Shown: in pieces, positions 1-9,860 of the stretch | Layout of the letters: each line of letters begins with the position of its first letter | Numbering within the stretch: position 1 is the first letter of the stretch | Assembly: GCF_002591915.1 (NCBI RefSeq) | Contig: NZ_NIHB01000002.1 | Location: 566,133-630,132 of the forward strand | DNA from: Marinicella litoralis | GTDB lineage: Bacteria; Pseudomonadota; Gammaproteobacteria; Xanthomonadales; Marinicellaceae | Direction of reading: 5' to 3' | DNA length: 64,000 bases | The notes under the pieces: generated by a model | Database searches by the model: none | The model's input: only the letters and a program-made list of their open reading frames with translations | What the model was told of the DNA's origin: nothing | Translations under genes and position numbers: made by a program

Positions 1-326
1 TCCAAGAATCCTACAAAAAGGTCCGGGGCAAATACCCAGACCTACAGTATCCTGAATATACCGGTCCTGTACCTGAATTATCTGATCTTGAAGCCAAGGT
101 ATTGAAAGCAGTCTATTCTGCCAAAGGCGTGGCCACACAATTAGAAATTGCCGCTAAATTAAAAGCGCAAAAATTATCAATAGCCATGTTGGATTTCTTG
201 GTCGATAAAGGCGTGCTTGAAAAGAAACCAGCTGACAGTGACCAAATCCACTATCAGCTGACCTTTGCTGGTAGAGGTTGTTTATTACATTTGTTCCCCG
301 CATTGGATGAAAATTCCCTCGTTTGA
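1..326 (+). CDS. C-terminal fragment of an unidentified protein
   Basis: The reading frame is open from the left edge (frame starting at base 3) to a TAA-class stop at 324-326, giving about 107 residues of the end of a gene that begins outside the window. An internal TTG at 102 is not a convincing start because the frame upstream is open and protein-like. The visible part begins with a charged stretch rich in Lys, Tyr and Pro, followed from about residue 30 by alternating helices and a short strand pattern that could be a winged-helix-type domain (helix, helix, then a VDKGVLEKK turn). I do not recognise the family. No function is assigned. Confidence 0.6.
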   Translation, partial: QESYKKVRGKYPDLQYPEYTGPVPELSDLEAKVLKAVYSAKGVATQLEIAAKLKAQKLSIAMLDFLVDKGVLEKKPADSDQIHYQLTFAGRGCLLHLFPALDENSLV

Positions 327-541
327 ATTATAGTGAATGATAAACACACTTAATATTGACTTGGTGTAATTGCCTTTTTGTGGCATTGAATAGAGGAATG
401 GGTGATCATAAAAGGCTTTACAGACTGTCCTCTTGTAAAAAATCTAACAGCATGAAACATTTTTGAGTAGCCTGAGTTAATGGACTCTGCCTTCAACTTT
501 GGTTAAAGTAAGTCATGAATTGTTATTGACAAAATTAAACC

Positions 542-1354
542 ATGAGTAATGAAAACAGAGTTGAAGTAAAAATTAAGCACAGCATTGCTTATGTCAGTTT
601 AGCCAGGCCCGAAAAAATGAATGCTTTGGACATGGCGATGTTTCAGTCAATAGTCAGTACCATCAAAGCCTTAAGAAAAAACCGAGGCATTCGAGCGGTC
701 ATTGTCTCTGGCCAAGGGGACAATTTTTGCTCAGGCCTGGATGTGAAGTCAATGATGATATCTCCCACTGGTCCGTTAAAATTACTGAAGAAAATAAATC
801 CCTGGAGTGCCAATATGGCACAAAGGGTTTCTGCTGATTGGCAAAAGGTCAGTGCACCGGTTATTATGGCGATCCATGGCCGATGTTGGGGTGGTGGTTT
901 GCACATTGCTTTGGGTGGTGATATACGCATTGCTACACCTGATGCTTCATTGTCGATCATGGAGGGTCGTTGGGGCATGATTCCTGATATGGGCGGCCTA
1001 CTGGCTTTGCGCACCCATTGTCGCATTGATGTGGCCAAAGAATTGACCATGACTGCTAAAATAATCACTGGCGAAGAAGCTCAAAAAGCCGGCTTAGTCA
1101 CTCACGTCACTGAAAATCCCATGAAAATGGCACAAGCCCTGGCAGAAGAAATCTGTCAACAATCACCCGATTCAGTGGCTGCAGTGAAAAAACTTTACAA
1201 CAAAAGTTGGATTGGCGGGAGAGGTACTGCTTTGATGCGAGAAACACTGTATCAATTGCGTGTCATTTTGGGTAAAAACAGCAAAATCAAAATCCACAAC
1301 CAAACCCATGATGAAGATAAACAGAGACATTTTTTGCCACGAAAAAAGTGGTGA
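542..1354 (+). CDS. Crotonase / enoyl-CoA hydratase family protein
   Basis: A 270-residue protein of the crotonase (enoyl-CoA hydratase/isomerase) superfamily. The N-terminal strand with RPEKMNALD, the oxyanion-hole segments FCSGLDVKS (about residues 61-69) and GRCWGGGLHIALGGD (about residues 113-127), and the EGRWGMIPDMGG segment are all visible. A Glu of EGRWG sits where a catalytic acid of hydratases is expected. The C-terminal tail ending in a basic PRKKW is like that of a subgroup annotated simply as crotonase/enoyl-CoA hydratase family. It probably acts on an acyl-CoA in the cytoplasm, but the substrate cannot be read from the sequence. It lies alone, 215 bp after the preceding gene, and no fatty-acid oxidation partner is adjacent. 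Confidence 0.85.
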   Translation: MSNENRVEVKIKHSIAYVSLARPEKMNALDMAMFQSIVSTIKALRKNRGIRAVIVSGQGDNFCSGLDVKSMMISPTGPLKLLKKINPWSANMAQRVSADWQKVSAPVIMAIHGRCWGGGLHIALGGDIRIATPDASLSIMEGRWGMIPDMGGLLALRTHCRIDVAKELTMTAKIITGEEAQKAGLVTHVTENPMKMAQALAEEICQQSPDSVAAVKKLYNKSWIGGRGTALMRETLYQLRVILGKNSKIKIHNQTHDEDKQRHFLPRKKW

Positions 1355-1433
1355 TAATCTGGCCTATAAAATGCTTTTTGAACCTTTGCCTTTGATTGGG
1401 CTCAAAACACCTACAAACCCAAACAAAAATAAT

Positions 1434-1886
1434 ATGCCAACCATCAACCGTATTTTTATAAGCACTGTGATGTTAGTCACTGCTTCATTGGCACTGGCTG
1501 CACCCAGCCAAGAGCTGATTCAGTCCTTCGTTACCGCCATTTCAGCGGCCAATCAACCGACAACCACTGAAGATGACTTGAAACATTACTTTACTTTCAT
1601 GACTGATGATGTCACCGATTTCCATGCGGCCTACGGGGTCACCATGTCAGGCAAAGAAGGACCAATGAAAAACATGTTGAAAAACGTCGCCAACAAACGT
1701 TCATTCAAAGTCAATTTATCGGATGTCATCCTTGGTTCAGACACCGCTGTGATGGTGCTCAATGAAGAATCTGTCTATCTAAAAAATGGCCAAACTAAAA
1801 ACTTCAAAGGCCGTACCCTATGGGTACTTGAATTTAATGAGCATGATAAAATCAAACACATCAGAAGATACTTGGATTGGTATTAA
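1434..1886 (+). CDS. Small exported SnoaL/NTF2-like protein
   Basis: A 150-residue protein starting at ATG 1434. An open frame runs further upstream to 1260, but that part overlaps the crotonase gene and has no protein-like character, whereas residues 1-22 from 1434 form a clear signal peptide (basic start, hydrophobic core, cleavage near ALAAPS). The mature part has the size and the alternating helix/strand pattern of SnoaL/NTF2-like proteins: an early helix, a TDDVTDFHAAYG segment, and late strands ending in IRRYLDWY. It is probably periplasmic. NTF2-like folds include enzymes and pure binding proteins, so no reaction is assigned. The upstream ribosome site is weak. It converges with the TauE-like gene, with 46 bp between them. 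Confidence 0.65.
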   Translation: MPTINRIFISTVMLVTASLALAAPSQELIQSFVTAISAANQPTTTEDDLKHYFTFMTDDVTDFHAAYGVTMSGKEGPMKNMLKNVANKRSFKVNLSDVILGSDTAVMVLNEESVYLKNGQTKNFKGRTLWVLEFNEHDKIKHIRRYLDWY

Positions 1887-1932
1887 TCACAATCACAAAC
1901 TTTACAGCAACAATGGGATTAAAGCTTTGGTG

Positions 1933-2706
1933 TTAAATCAACCCAGTAATCAGGCCCAATGCCACCACAACCAGTAACAATGAAACTAAAAAATGTATTA
2001 GGTTTATGGTGACTTTTTGCAACCATTTCTTACCCAAATAGGCACCAACAAAGGCAGACAAGGTGGCTGCAATAACCAGTGGCCAATCAACCAGCTGGTG
2101 ATTGGCAACCATGTCTTGACCGTATACCAATAAACGCGACACATCCACCATCACGGCCACCATCACCCCGGTTGCCACAAACTGTTCCTTGGTCAGCCCA
2201 GCCTTTAACAAGAACAGACTGCGAAATGCCCCTTGATGACCTGACAATCCACCAAAAAAACCACTGACCAAGCCACCCAGTGGCAAATATTTCGGGTCTA
2301 AGGCCCAGGTGTTGAATTTTTTAGAAAATTCTAACATAACAAACAACAGGATCAATCCACCAACAATCAATTTCAGGCCAGTGGTTTCAAAATCATGACC
2401 CAAACATTGATAAGTGATCACTTGGCCCTGCTCGGCCAACCAGCCCAACAGCCAAGCACCCAAAAAAGCGGCCATCACAGCGGTCAAACCAAACTTCAAC
2501 AGAACAGTTTTGTGTGCATGTCGTCCTAGCAGGGCCACTTTGAATAAATTGTTGGACAAATGAACAATCGCAGTAACCCCAATGGCCACTTCAATTGGAA
2601 AAAACAAGGCAACGACTGGCATCAACAATGTGCCCAAACCAAAGCCAGAGAACAGGGTCAAACAAGAAGCCATCAAAGCAACGGTTGAAACCAAAATAAT
2701 TTCCAT
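1933..2706 (-). CDS. TauE/SafE family membrane permease
   Basis: A 257-residue integral membrane protein of the TauE/SafE (sulfite exporter/anion permease) family. It has about eight hydrophobic segments and the two family repeats: a first half with GFGLGTLLMPVVALFFP (about residues 22-38) and a second half with GLVSGFFGGLSGHQGAFRS (about residues 145-163). These glycine-rich segments are the family signature. Members export or import small anions such as sulfite, sulfoacetate or taurine derivatives across the inner membrane, and the substrate here is not shown by context. The gene is monocistronic. Its start lies 241 bp from sucA, in a divergent arrangement. Confidence 0.85.
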   Translation of the reverse strand: MEIILVSTVALMASCLTLFSGFGLGTLLMPVVALFFPIEVAIGVTAIVHLSNNLFKVALLGRHAHKTVLLKFGLTAVMAAFLGAWLLGWLAEQGQVITYQCLGHDFETTGLKLIVGGLILLFVMLEFSKKFNTWALDPKYLPLGGLVSGFFGGLSGHQGAFRSLFLLKAGLTKEQFVATGVMVAVMVDVSRLLVYGQDMVANHQLVDWPLVIAATLSAFVGAYLGKKWLQKVTINLIHFLVSLLLVVVALGLITGLI

Positions 2707-2881
2707 TAATTTCCTCTATTCACGTGATGTATCCAGATTATATTGTAAAGACATTTCAATTTCATGAAACCACAAAACCATGGAAGTGAGTTAAGCGGTG
2801 TTCTATGCCTGTCATGGCCTAATTTCATTTTTAGATGATTATTTTATGCTTTGGTCTGATTTTTTTCGCTTTATCAGCCGA

Positions 2882-2914
2882 TTGCCTTTTACCCTGCTAT
2901 GGTTTAGGTATAAT
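2882..2914 (+). promoter_or_regulatory. Probable sucA promoter
   Basis: A perfect -10 hexamer TATAAT lies at 2909-2914. Upstream, TTGCCT at 2882-2887 would be 21 bp away, which is too far. A weaker TTTTAC at 2887-2892 gives a 16-bp spacer. Transcription from here would begin near 2921, inside the 5' extension of the open frame. This supports the downstream TTG start of sucA at 2948. No experimental support; called by eye. Confidence 0.5.
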
Positions 2915-2947
2915 ACGCGTTTTCAAAGATTAACACAGAGACATCCC

Positions 2948-5776
2948 TTGGGAAGCTGGATTAAAGAAAAACAACAGTCAGCCGCTTTTTTCGGCGCCAA
3001 CTCTACATGGTTGGAACAAAATTACGACCTCTATCTTGAGGACCCAGAGTCGGTCACACCTGAGCTACAAGCGTTGTTCAAAGAATTTGATCACGGCGAG
3101 CCTGATGTCCGCCATTTACCCATCATTGAGAAATTTGTACAAGCCGGTCGATTGCATGCAACTTCAGATGACTCAGGCGATGCGGTTCATGCCCAAAAAC
3201 AAGCCGATGTTTTGAGGTTGATAAACTCATACCGCTTGCGTGGACATCAAAAAGCCAAACTGGATCCAATCAATTACTCCCAACGTCCTGAGACACCTGA
3301 TTTAGAACTCTCATTCCATGATTTGCATGAAGCCGATATGAACAGTGTTTTCAACACCGGTTCATTGGTGGCAGCCGATCAGATGGCATTGAAAGACATC
3401 ATCACCCTGTTAGAAAACATCTATTGCCAACACATCGGTGCTGAGTACATGCACATCACCGACATCAAAAAACGTCAATGGTTACAACAAAGATTGGAAA
3501 AACCTGCTGGTGCTTTTCCATTCAATGCAGAGGATAAAAAGCAAATGCTTAACTGCTTGACTCAAGCAGAAGGCATGGAGCGTTATTTACACACCAAATA
3601 CGTGGGACAAAAACGTTTTTCCTTGGAAGGCGGCGATGCATTGATTCCACAAATGTCCTTTTTGATCGAGCATTTAGGTGCCCAAAAAACCAAGGAACTG
3701 GTTATCGGTATGGCCCACCGTGGTCGTTTAAACATGTTGGTCAATATCTTGGGCAAGTCGCCAGCTGAATTGTTCGATGAATTCGATGGGGTAAAAGCCG
3801 ACGAATTAGACAACATCAACTCTGGTGATGTGAAGTACCACAAAGGCTATTCATCAGATGTACCCACCTCAGGTGGTGATGTCCATTTGGCGATGGCGTT
3901 CAATCCATCCCATTTAGAAATCATCAATCCAGTGGTTTTGGGCTCAGTACGCGCCCGACAAGTCAGACGTAATGACAGCGAGAAAAACGTCGTGGTACCC
4001 TTGTTGATTCATGGAGATGCCGCCTTTGAAGGCCAAGGTGTCAACATGGAATTGTTCAACATGTCGATGGTAGAAGGCTATGATGTGGGCGGTACCATCC
4101 ATGTGGTTATCAACAACCAAATTGGCTTCACCACCACCCATGCTTTGGATAAAAAAGCCGGACTGTATTGTACCGAGCTGGCAAAAATGGTGCATGCACC
4201 TATTTTCCATGTCAATGGTGATGATCCAGAAGCCGTGGTGTTTGCTACCAATTTAGCGGCTGATTATCGATTGGCATTTGGGGTCGATGTGGTCATTGAT
4301 CTGGTTTGTTATCGCAAGCACGGCCACAATGAAGCCGATGAACCTTCAGCCACTCAACCACACATGTATAAACTGATTAAAGCGCATAAATCGCCACGTG
4401 AAATTTATGCTGATAAATTAATCAGTGAATCCGTGATAGATGCCGCTTATGCCAAATCTTTGGTCGATCAATACCGTGACCGCTTGGACAACAAAGAAGA
4501 CATTGTAAAATTTGGCCCCACCCATAACAACGACAAATATGCCGTCGATTGGACACCTTATATCAACGGCGACCTGAAAGAACCTGTAAAAACCGCCATC
4601 ACTGCCGAACGGTTTAAGCGATATGGAGAAGTCATAACCACATTGCCAGCGGATTTGAAACCCCATCCACGGGTTAACAAAATCAATCAAGACCGCATCA
4701 AAATGATGAATGGTGATTTGCCCATGGACTGGGGATTCGCCGAGACCATGGCATACGCCAGCGTTTTGGATGAAGGTTTTCAGATCAGAATCGATGGCCA
4801 AGATTCGCAAAGGGGTACCTTCTTTCATCGCCATGCGGTGATTCACAATGTGGACATGAATGAAAATTACACCCCATTGAGTCAATTGGAAACCGATAAA
4901 AATAAAATAGACATCATAAACTCTGTCTTGTCAGAAGAAGCGGTCCTTGGTTTTGAATATGGTTATGCCACCACAGAGCCCAGATCATTGGTGATTTGGG
5001 AAGCTCAATTTGGTGATTTCGTTAACGGTGCACAAGTAGTAATTGACCAGTTCATCTCATCAGGTGAAGCCAAATGGGGGCGTTTAAGTGGTTTGGTGAT
5101 GTTTTTACCACATGGTTTTGAAGGCCAAGGCCCTGAGCATTCTTCAGCCAGATTGGAACGGTTCTTACAGTTGTGTGCGGTCAACAACATGCAGGTTTGT
5201 ATGCCATCTACACCGGCGCAAACATTCCACATGATTCGCCGTCAAATGTTACGCAAAGCCCGCAAACCGTTGATCGTCATGACACCCAAGAGTTTGTTGC
5301 GCCACAAATTAGCCACATCAACCAAAGAACAGTTGACCGATGGACAATTTCAAACAGTCATTCCTGATCGACGAATCAAAGCCAAAGAAGTCAAACGCAT
5401 TATTTTCTGTTCTGGCAAGGTATATTATGATTTACTGGAACAGTTAACCAAAGATAAAAACAAAACGGTCGCTTTGGCCAGAGTGGAACAACTGTATCCC
5501 TTCCCTCGCACTGAGTTGACCAAACAAATCGATGTTTATCCGAATGCCAAAGAAGTGGTTTGGTGTCAGGAAGAGCCGATTAATCAAGGTGCCTGGTTTC
5601 AAATCAGACACCATTTACAACATTGTATCGATGATCGCTTTCCGCTGTATTTTGCAGGCCGCAAAGCATCGCCTTCACCGGCCGTGGGTGCATTGAAAGT
5701 ACACATTAAAGAACAACAACAATTAGTTAAAGATGCCATCCATGGCGAACATGGATCGGCCATAGACGCGGAGTAA
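2948..5776 (+). CDS. sucA: 2-oxoglutarate dehydrogenase E1 component
   Basis: Thiamine-diphosphate-dependent E1 subunit that decarboxylates 2-oxoglutarate and transfers the succinyl group to the lipoyl arm of SucB in the TCA cycle. From TTG 2948 the protein has 942 residues, close to the 933 of E. coli SucA, and starts [10 protein letters not shown] followed by [20 protein letters not shown], matching the family N terminus that binds E2. The open frame continues upstream to 2798, but that part contains a promoter-like TATAAT and has no homologous character; an AGAGA stands 8 nt before the TTG. Internal landmarks are [45 protein letters not shown] and the C-terminal transketolase-like region with [21 protein letters not shown]. 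First gene of sucA-sucB-lpdA, 7 bp before sucB. Confidence 0.96.
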   Translation: MGSWIKEKQQSAAFFGANSTWLEQNYDLYLEDPESVTPELQALFKEFDHGEPDVRHLPIIEKFVQAGRLHATSDDSGDAVHAQKQADVLRLINSYRLRGHQKAKLDPINYSQRPETPDLELSFHDLHEADMNSVFNTGSLVAADQMALKDIITLLENIYCQHIGAEYMHITDIKKRQWLQQRLEKPAGAFPFNAEDKKQMLNCLTQAEGMERYLHTKYVGQKRFSLEGGDALIPQMSFLIEHLGAQKTKELVIGMAHRGRLNMLVNILGKSPAELFDEFDGVKADELDNINSGDVKYHKGYSSDVPTSGGDVHLAMAFNPSHLEIINPVVLGSVRARQVRRNDSEKNVVVPLLIHGDAAFEGQGVNMELFNMSMVEGYDVGGTIHVVINNQIGFTTTHALDKKAGLYCTELAKMVHAPIFHVNGDDPEAVVFATNLAADYRLAFGVDVVIDLVCYRKHGHNEADEPSATQPHMYKLIKAHKSPREIYADKLISESVIDAAYAKSLVDQYRDRLDNKEDIVKFGPTHNNDKYAVDWTPYINGDLKEPVKTAITAERFKRYGEVITTLPADLKPHPRVNKINQDRIKMMNGDLPMDWGFAETMAYASVLDEGFQIRIDGQDSQRGTFFHRHAVIHNVDMNENYTPLSQLETDKNKIDIINSVLSEEAVLGFEYGYATTEPRSLVIWEAQFGDFVNGAQVVIDQFISSGEAKWGRLSGLVMFLPHGFEGQGPEHSSARLERFLQLCAVNNMQVCMPSTPAQTFHMIRRQMLRKARKPLIVMTPKSLLRHKLATSTKEQLTDGQFQTVIPDRRIKAKEVKRIIFCSGKVYYDLLEQLTKDKNKTVALARVEQLYPFPRTELTKQIDVYPNAKEVVWCQEEPINQGAWFQIRHHLQHCIDDRFPLYFAGRKASPSPAVGALKVHIKEQQQLVKDAIHGEHGSAIDAE

Positions 5777-5783
5777 TAAGAGT

Positions 5784-6986
5784 ATGAGCATTGATGTAAA
5801 AGTGCCCGTTTTACCAGAATCTGTCACTGATGCGACGGTTGCCACTTGGTATAAAAAACCTGGCGATTTCGTTAAAAGAGATGAAAACTTGGTTGATTTA
5901 GAAACAGACAAAGTGGTTTTAGAAGTCCCCGCACCGGCTGACGGTGTTTTGGAGTCGATTGCCGTTGAATCTGGTGAATTGGTTGAAGCCAATCAAATCC
6001 TGGGTGTAGTTAAAGAGGGTGAAATTCCGGCTGACAAGGCTGATGAATCTGTGGCACCCAAAGCCAGTTCAAAAGGTCAAGATGCAGCCAAGGAAAATGC
6101 CAATATGGGCACGTCGTCTGACACGGACACCTTGAAAGATGCACCTGCACAAAAAGTTGACACCGGCAATGCCGGACCGGCAGCGCGTAAAATGATGCAC
6201 GAGAGTAACATTGATGCTTCACAAGTTTCTGGCTCTGGCCGGGGTGGACGCATCACTAAACCCGATGTGCAAGCGGTGGCCAATACACCGATGGAAGAGC
6301 GGGTTCCGATGAGCCGTTTGCGTCAAAAAATTGCTGATCGCATGGTAGAAGCCCAATCGACTGCTGCGATGTTAACTTCTTTCAATGAAGTCGATTTAAA
6401 GGCTGTGATGGACATCCGCAAGAAATACAAAGAAGAATTCATCAATAAACACGGTATAAAACTGGGCTTAATGAGTTTCTTCGTCAAGGCCGCCACTGAA
6501 GCCTTGAAACAATTCCCGGTCATCAACGCCTCAGTTGAAGGCACGGATGTGGTCTATCACAAGCAACAAAACATCGGTATTGCGGTAGCCACTGAACGTG
6601 GTTTGGTGGTGCCAGTATTGAAGAATACCAATGCCATGGGCCTGGCTGACATCGATGCCGGCATCCGTGATTACGCGGTGGCAGGTAATGCGGGCAAATT
6701 AACCATGGATGACATGACTGGTGGTACTTTTACCATCACCAATGGCGGATCTTTTGGATCCCTAATGTCTACCCCTATCTTGAATATGCCTCAAAGTGCC
6801 ATTTTAGGCATGCACACCATCAAAGACCGTCCTGTGGTGGTCAATGGTGACATAGTGGTCCGACCTATGATGTACTTGGCATTGACTTATGACCACAGAA
6901 TCATCGATGGCAAAGATGCCGTGCTGTTTTTGGTGGCGATCAAGGAAATGCTTGAAGACCCAGCCAGAATGTTACTGAACCTATAA
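5784..6986 (+). CDS. sucB: Dihydrolipoyllysine-residue succinyltransferase (E2)
   Basis: The 400-residue E2 core of the 2-oxoglutarate dehydrogenase complex, which passes succinyl from lipoyl-lysine to CoA. Domains in order: lipoyl domain (residues 1-77) with the modified Lys43 in the ETDKVVLEV turn; a flexible linker rich in Ala, Lys and Asp; a peripheral-subunit-binding domain (about 133-170, [25 protein letters not shown] is the region); and the catalytic domain (about 175-400). The catalytic HRxxxDG-type motif is DHRIIDG, with His371 and Asp375. Length is close to the 405 of E. coli. It starts 7 bp after sucA and its stop codon overlaps the ribosome site of lpdA. Confidence 0.97.
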   Translation: MSIDVKVPVLPESVTDATVATWYKKPGDFVKRDENLVDLETDKVVLEVPAPADGVLESIAVESGELVEANQILGVVKEGEIPADKADESVAPKASSKGQDAAKENANMGTSSDTDTLKDAPAQKVDTGNAGPAARKMMHESNIDASQVSGSGRGGRITKPDVQAVANTPMEERVPMSRLRQKIADRMVEAQSTAAMLTSFNEVDLKAVMDIRKKYKEEFINKHGIKLGLMSFFVKAATEALKQFPVINASVEGTDVVYHKQQNIGIAVATERGLVVPVLKNTNAMGLADIDAGIRDYAVAGNAGKLTMDDMTGGTFTITNGGSFGSLMSTPILNMPQSAILGMHTIKDRPVVVNGDIVVRPMMYLALTYDHRIIDGKDAVLFLVAIKEMLEDPARMLLNL

Positions 6987-6996
6987 GGAGATTGTG

Positions 6997-8415
6997 ATGG
7001 AAAAATATGACGTGGTAGTAATTGGTGGCGGTCCGGCAGGCTATGTAGCTGCCATTCGTGCGGCACAAATGGGTTTTAACACTTTGTGTGTAGATCGCTT
7101 CAAAGGCAAAGACGGCAAATACTCATTGGGTGGAACTTGTTTGAATGTGGGTTGTATCCCTTCCAAGGCATTGCTGGATTCATCAAAACATTTTGATCAC
7201 ATGAACCACAGTTATGATGTACATGGCATCAGCTTTGACAATCCTAAAATGGACGTGGCTACCATGATTGCGCGCAAAGATAAAATCGTCAAACAATTGA
7301 CGGGTGGAATTGCTCAATTATTCAAAGCCAACAAAGTCAAATACATCGGTGGTTCAGGTAAATTATTGAAAGACCGTCAAGTTGAGATCAACAATGACGA
7401 AGGCAGCCAAGTGGTTCAAGGAGAACACATCATATTGGCCAGTGGCTCTGTTCCCATCTCTATTCCCAATGTTGAAATTGACAATGAATACATTTTAGAC
7501 AATGCGGGCGCACTAGACATCAATGCCGTACCGGAAAAGCTCGGTGTGATTGGTGGCGGTGTGATTGGGCTTGAATTGGGCAGTGTGTGGAATCGACTGG
7601 GCTCAAAAGTCAAAGTCTTTGAAGCCATGGATACATTTTTAGCTGCTTGTGATCAAGGCATTGCCAAAATGGCCGCCAGAACTTTCAAGAAACAAGGCCT
7701 TGATATTCATTTATCTACCTTTGTTAAATCCGCCACCATCAAAGACGGCAAAGTTGAAGTCGTTTCTGAAACCAATGGTGAAAAAACCACAGAAATTTTT
7801 GATAAATTATTGGTTGCTGTAGGCCGCAAAGCCGAAACAGACGGCCTGCTCGCTGATGATTGTGGCATTAAATTAACGGAACGTGGGCAAATAGATGTCA
7901 ATGACGACTGTCAAACATCTGTACCCAATGTTTGGGCCATTGGAGATGCCGTACGTGGTCCTATGTTGGCCCACAAAGGCTCTGAAGAAGGTTCTGCTGT
8001 GGCTGAACGCATCGCAGGACAACATGGCCATGTTGATTTCAACACAGTACCATTCGTTATATACACCGAACCTGAACTGGCCTGGGTTGGAAAAACAGAA
8101 GAACAATTGAAAGAAGCTGGCATCGATTATAAAGTCGGTTCATTCCCTATGGCCGCCAATGGCCGCGCCTTGGCGATGAATGAACCCACTGGTATGGTTA
8201 AAATTTTAGCAGATGCTGAAACCGATGAATTGTTGGGAGCACATATATTTTCTGCCAATGCAGCCGACTTACTTTCTGAATGTGTAGTGACCATGGAATT
8301 CAAAGGCTGTGCTGAAGATTTGTCTCGCATCATTCACGCACACCCAACATTATCAGAAGCGGTGTTTGAAGCGGCCATGAATGTCGATAAACGAGCCATT
8401 CACAAAGCCAACTAA
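6997..8415 (+). CDS. lpdA: Dihydrolipoyl dehydrogenase (E3)
   Basis: FAD enzyme of 472 residues that reoxidises dihydrolipoyl groups with NAD+. Visible features: the FAD-binding GGGPAGYVAAIRAAQMG (residues 10-26); the redox-active disulfide GGTCLNVGCIPSK with Cys48 and Cys53; the NAD-binding GGGVIGLELGSVW; the second FAD motif IGDAVRGPMLAHKGSEEG; and the interface HAHPTLSEAV, with the His-Glu pair that activates the thiol of the partner subunit. ATG 6997 is preferred over an in-frame GTG at 6994 because AAGGAG (6985-6990) is then 6 nt upstream. Last gene of the sucABlpd operon, followed directly by a strong terminator. No pyruvate dehydrogenase genes are adjacent, so this copy belongs to the 2-oxoglutarate complex. 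Confidence 0.96.
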   Translation: MEKYDVVVIGGGPAGYVAAIRAAQMGFNTLCVDRFKGKDGKYSLGGTCLNVGCIPSKALLDSSKHFDHMNHSYDVHGISFDNPKMDVATMIARKDKIVKQLTGGIAQLFKANKVKYIGGSGKLLKDRQVEINNDEGSQVVQGEHIILASGSVPISIPNVEIDNEYILDNAGALDINAVPEKLGVIGGGVIGLELGSVWNRLGSKVKVFEAMDTFLAACDQGIAKMAARTFKKQGLDIHLSTFVKSATIKDGKVEVVSETNGEKTTEIFDKLLVAVGRKAETDGLLADDCGIKLTERGQIDVNDDCQTSVPNVWAIGDAVRGPMLAHKGSEEGSAVAERIAGQHGHVDFNTVPFVIYTEPELAWVGKTEEQLKEAGIDYKVGSFPMAANGRALAMNEPTGMVKILADAETDELLGAHIFSANAADLLSECVVTMEFKGCAEDLSRIIHAHPTLSEAVFEAAMNVDKRAIHKAN

Positions 8416-8440
8416 GCTTTTTTTATATAATTGTTATTTC

Positions 8441-8477
8441 AAAGCCCATGGTGCTGTCCGCTTCATGGGCTTTTTTG
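8441..8477 (+). terminator. Rho-independent terminator after lpdA
   Basis: AAAGCCCATG (8441-8450) pairs with CATGGGCTTT (from 8464), closing a loop of about 13 bases, followed by six T residues. It ends the sucA-sucB-lpdA transcript 26 bp after the lpdA stop. Confidence 0.9.
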
Positions 8478-8577
8478 ATTCGACAATTTTCGGTAAGTCA
8501 AAAGCAACATACCTGATGACTCCACAGTATTTGTTAAGCAGACTTGATATCAATACGAAAAATGAATGGGTCTTTGT

Positions 8578-9117
8578 TCAATGTAAGGACAATTCATTCA
8601 GTTTGATGATGAAAGGGCCGGTTTGCTTTTCAGCTATCAATATGCCCATTTGTTTCACATTTCCAAATTCTAATGCAGGTTGATCTGATAGCTCTCGTCC
8701 TCTGAACGTTGCTTTGAACGCCTCAAGTGGTACCGTAACCACCGTGTCTTGACCTTTAAGGGTATCGAATGTATGTCTGTAAGCAGCACCATCAAAACTG
8801 TTGTTGGTTCTGAGTCTTAATTGGTATTGATGCCCATCACCATTCACTTTAATCGACAAAAGTTGTTTGCCCTCACTGTCCTCAGCATTGAATGGCCACA
8901 ATATCCTCACAGAAGCAAAACCGCCGTTGTTCTCTGTTGAAACCACACCACTGAAAGTGGCTGACGTGTTGTTAATAATCAGCTCACTTTTCGATTTCCC
9001 TCCCATGACACCATCATTAACAATCATAAATTGATTGGTTTGCAATTGATTGAACCGATAAAGGTCAGGTTGTTCGATGAGTGTGCTGGACAGAGTAACC
9101 ATAAATAATAAAAGCAT
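8578..9117 (-). CDS. Exported CIA30-like (NADH:ubiquinone oxidoreductase complex I intermediate-associated 30) protein
   Basis: A 179-residue protein with the CIA30 galactose-binding-like beta-sandwich domain. The diagnostic segment VNDGVMGGKSKSELI (about residues 32-46) is followed by FSGVVSTENNGGFASVRI and the late IGILIAEKQTGPFIIKL-type strand pattern (about 160-176). A short hydrophobic N terminus (MLLLFMVTLSST) may be a signal peptide, so the protein is probably periplasmic or membrane-attached. In mitochondria CIA30 assists complex I assembly; bacterial members are mostly uncharacterised and a complex I role should not be assumed. It is monocistronic and convergent with the sucABlpd operon. 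Confidence 0.75.
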   Translation of the reverse strand: MLLLFMVTLSSTLIEQPDLYRFNQLQTNQFMIVNDGVMGGKSKSELIINNTSATFSGVVSTENNGGFASVRILWPFNAEDSEGKQLLSIKVNGDGHQYQLRLRTNNSFDGAAYRHTFDTLKGQDTVVTVPLEAFKATFRGRELSDQPALEFGNVKQMGILIAEKQTGPFIIKLNELSLH

Positions 9118-9285
9118 AAGCTGTATTTAAAAATAAACCAATATACGGCCGATCGGTGAATTTACTGTGAAATCAATCATTGCATTTCGTCACAGTGCAT
9201 CCACAACCTTCGGCCTAAGATGGCAGCAAGATCGAAACACATCGACCTTAACGACTTTTTATCCACAATTTTATAGAGAATTAAC

Positions 9286-9792
9286 ATGAACAACTTAACT
9301 TCAAAAATAACAGCTGTCCTGATGATGGTTTTATTGACACTAACTGCTTATGCAGGTGGTAGTTACAAGAAAAAAGCAGACATCGTCGATACGGCTGTCG
9401 CTGCAGGTTCTTTCAACACATTGGTTGCTGCCGTTAAAGCTGCCGGCTTGGTAGAAACTTTGAAAGGTGAAGGCCCATTTACGGTATTTGCGCCGACAGA
9501 TGCCGCATTTGCAAAATTACCAGCAGGCACCATCGAAAATTTGTTGAAACCTGAGAACAAAGACCAACTGGCAGCCATTCTGACATACCACGTGGTTTCA
9601 GGTAAAGTCAAAGCCAAAGACGTGGTTAAATTGACATCAGCCACTACTGTACAAGGTAGTGATGTGGCCATCATGGTTAAAGATGGCGCTGTGGTTTTAA
9701 ATGGCAACAGCAACGTAGTAACCACTGACATTGCTACCAGCAATGGTGTGATTCATGTGATTGATACCGTCATTTTGCCACCTGCTTCATAA
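9286..9792 (+). CDS. Secreted fasciclin (FAS1) domain protein
   Basis: A 168-residue protein with a signal peptide (residues 1-24, cleavage near AYAGG) followed by one complete FAS1 domain. FAS1 hallmarks are present: [33 protein letters not shown] (H1 motif region, about residues 44-76), the [11 protein letters not shown] segment, and the H2-type [13 protein letters not shown] at the end. Single-domain bacterial FAS1 proteins are exported and linked to adhesion or cell-surface interactions, mostly without proof. The start ATG 9286 is preceded by an AGAGAAT-type site. It is a single-gene unit with a terminator immediately downstream. Confidence 0.9.
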   Translation: MNNLTSKITAVLMMVLLTLTAYAGGSYKKKADIVDTAVAAGSFNTLVAAVKAAGLVETLKGEGPFTVFAPTDAAFAKLPAGTIENLLKPENKDQLAAILTYHVVSGKVKAKDVVKLTSATTVQGSDVAIMVKDGAVVLNGNSNVVTTDIATSNGVIHVIDTVILPPAS

Positions 9793-9813
9793 TCACAAGA
9801 ACAAAAGTTTGAC

Positions 9814-9847
9814 CAAAAAAAAGACCGATTAAATCGGTCTTTTTTTT
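9814..9847. terminator. Bidirectional terminator between FAS1 and CsgG-like genes
   Basis: AAAGACCGATT and AATCGGTCTTT form an almost uninterrupted palindrome flanked by an A-run on the left and seven T residues on the right. It can stop transcripts from both the plus-strand FAS1 gene and the minus-strand CsgG-like gene. Confidence 0.88.
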
Positions 9848-9860
9848 GTGTTTGATTGAA

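Noticed and set aside
643-1068. 141-codon frame antisense to the crotonase gene
   Set aside because: It is a shadow of a real gene; no start signal or family features.
1260-1433. Upstream extension of the NTF2-like gene
   Set aside because: It overlaps the crotonase gene and has no protein-like pattern; the signal peptide begins at 1434.
2798-2947. 150-bp N-terminal extension of sucA
   Set aside because: It contains a promoter-like TATAAT and no family similarity; the conserved N terminus begins after TTG 2948.
4418-4885. 155-codon frame antisense to sucA
   Set aside because: It lies fully within sucA and its sequence has no family similarity.
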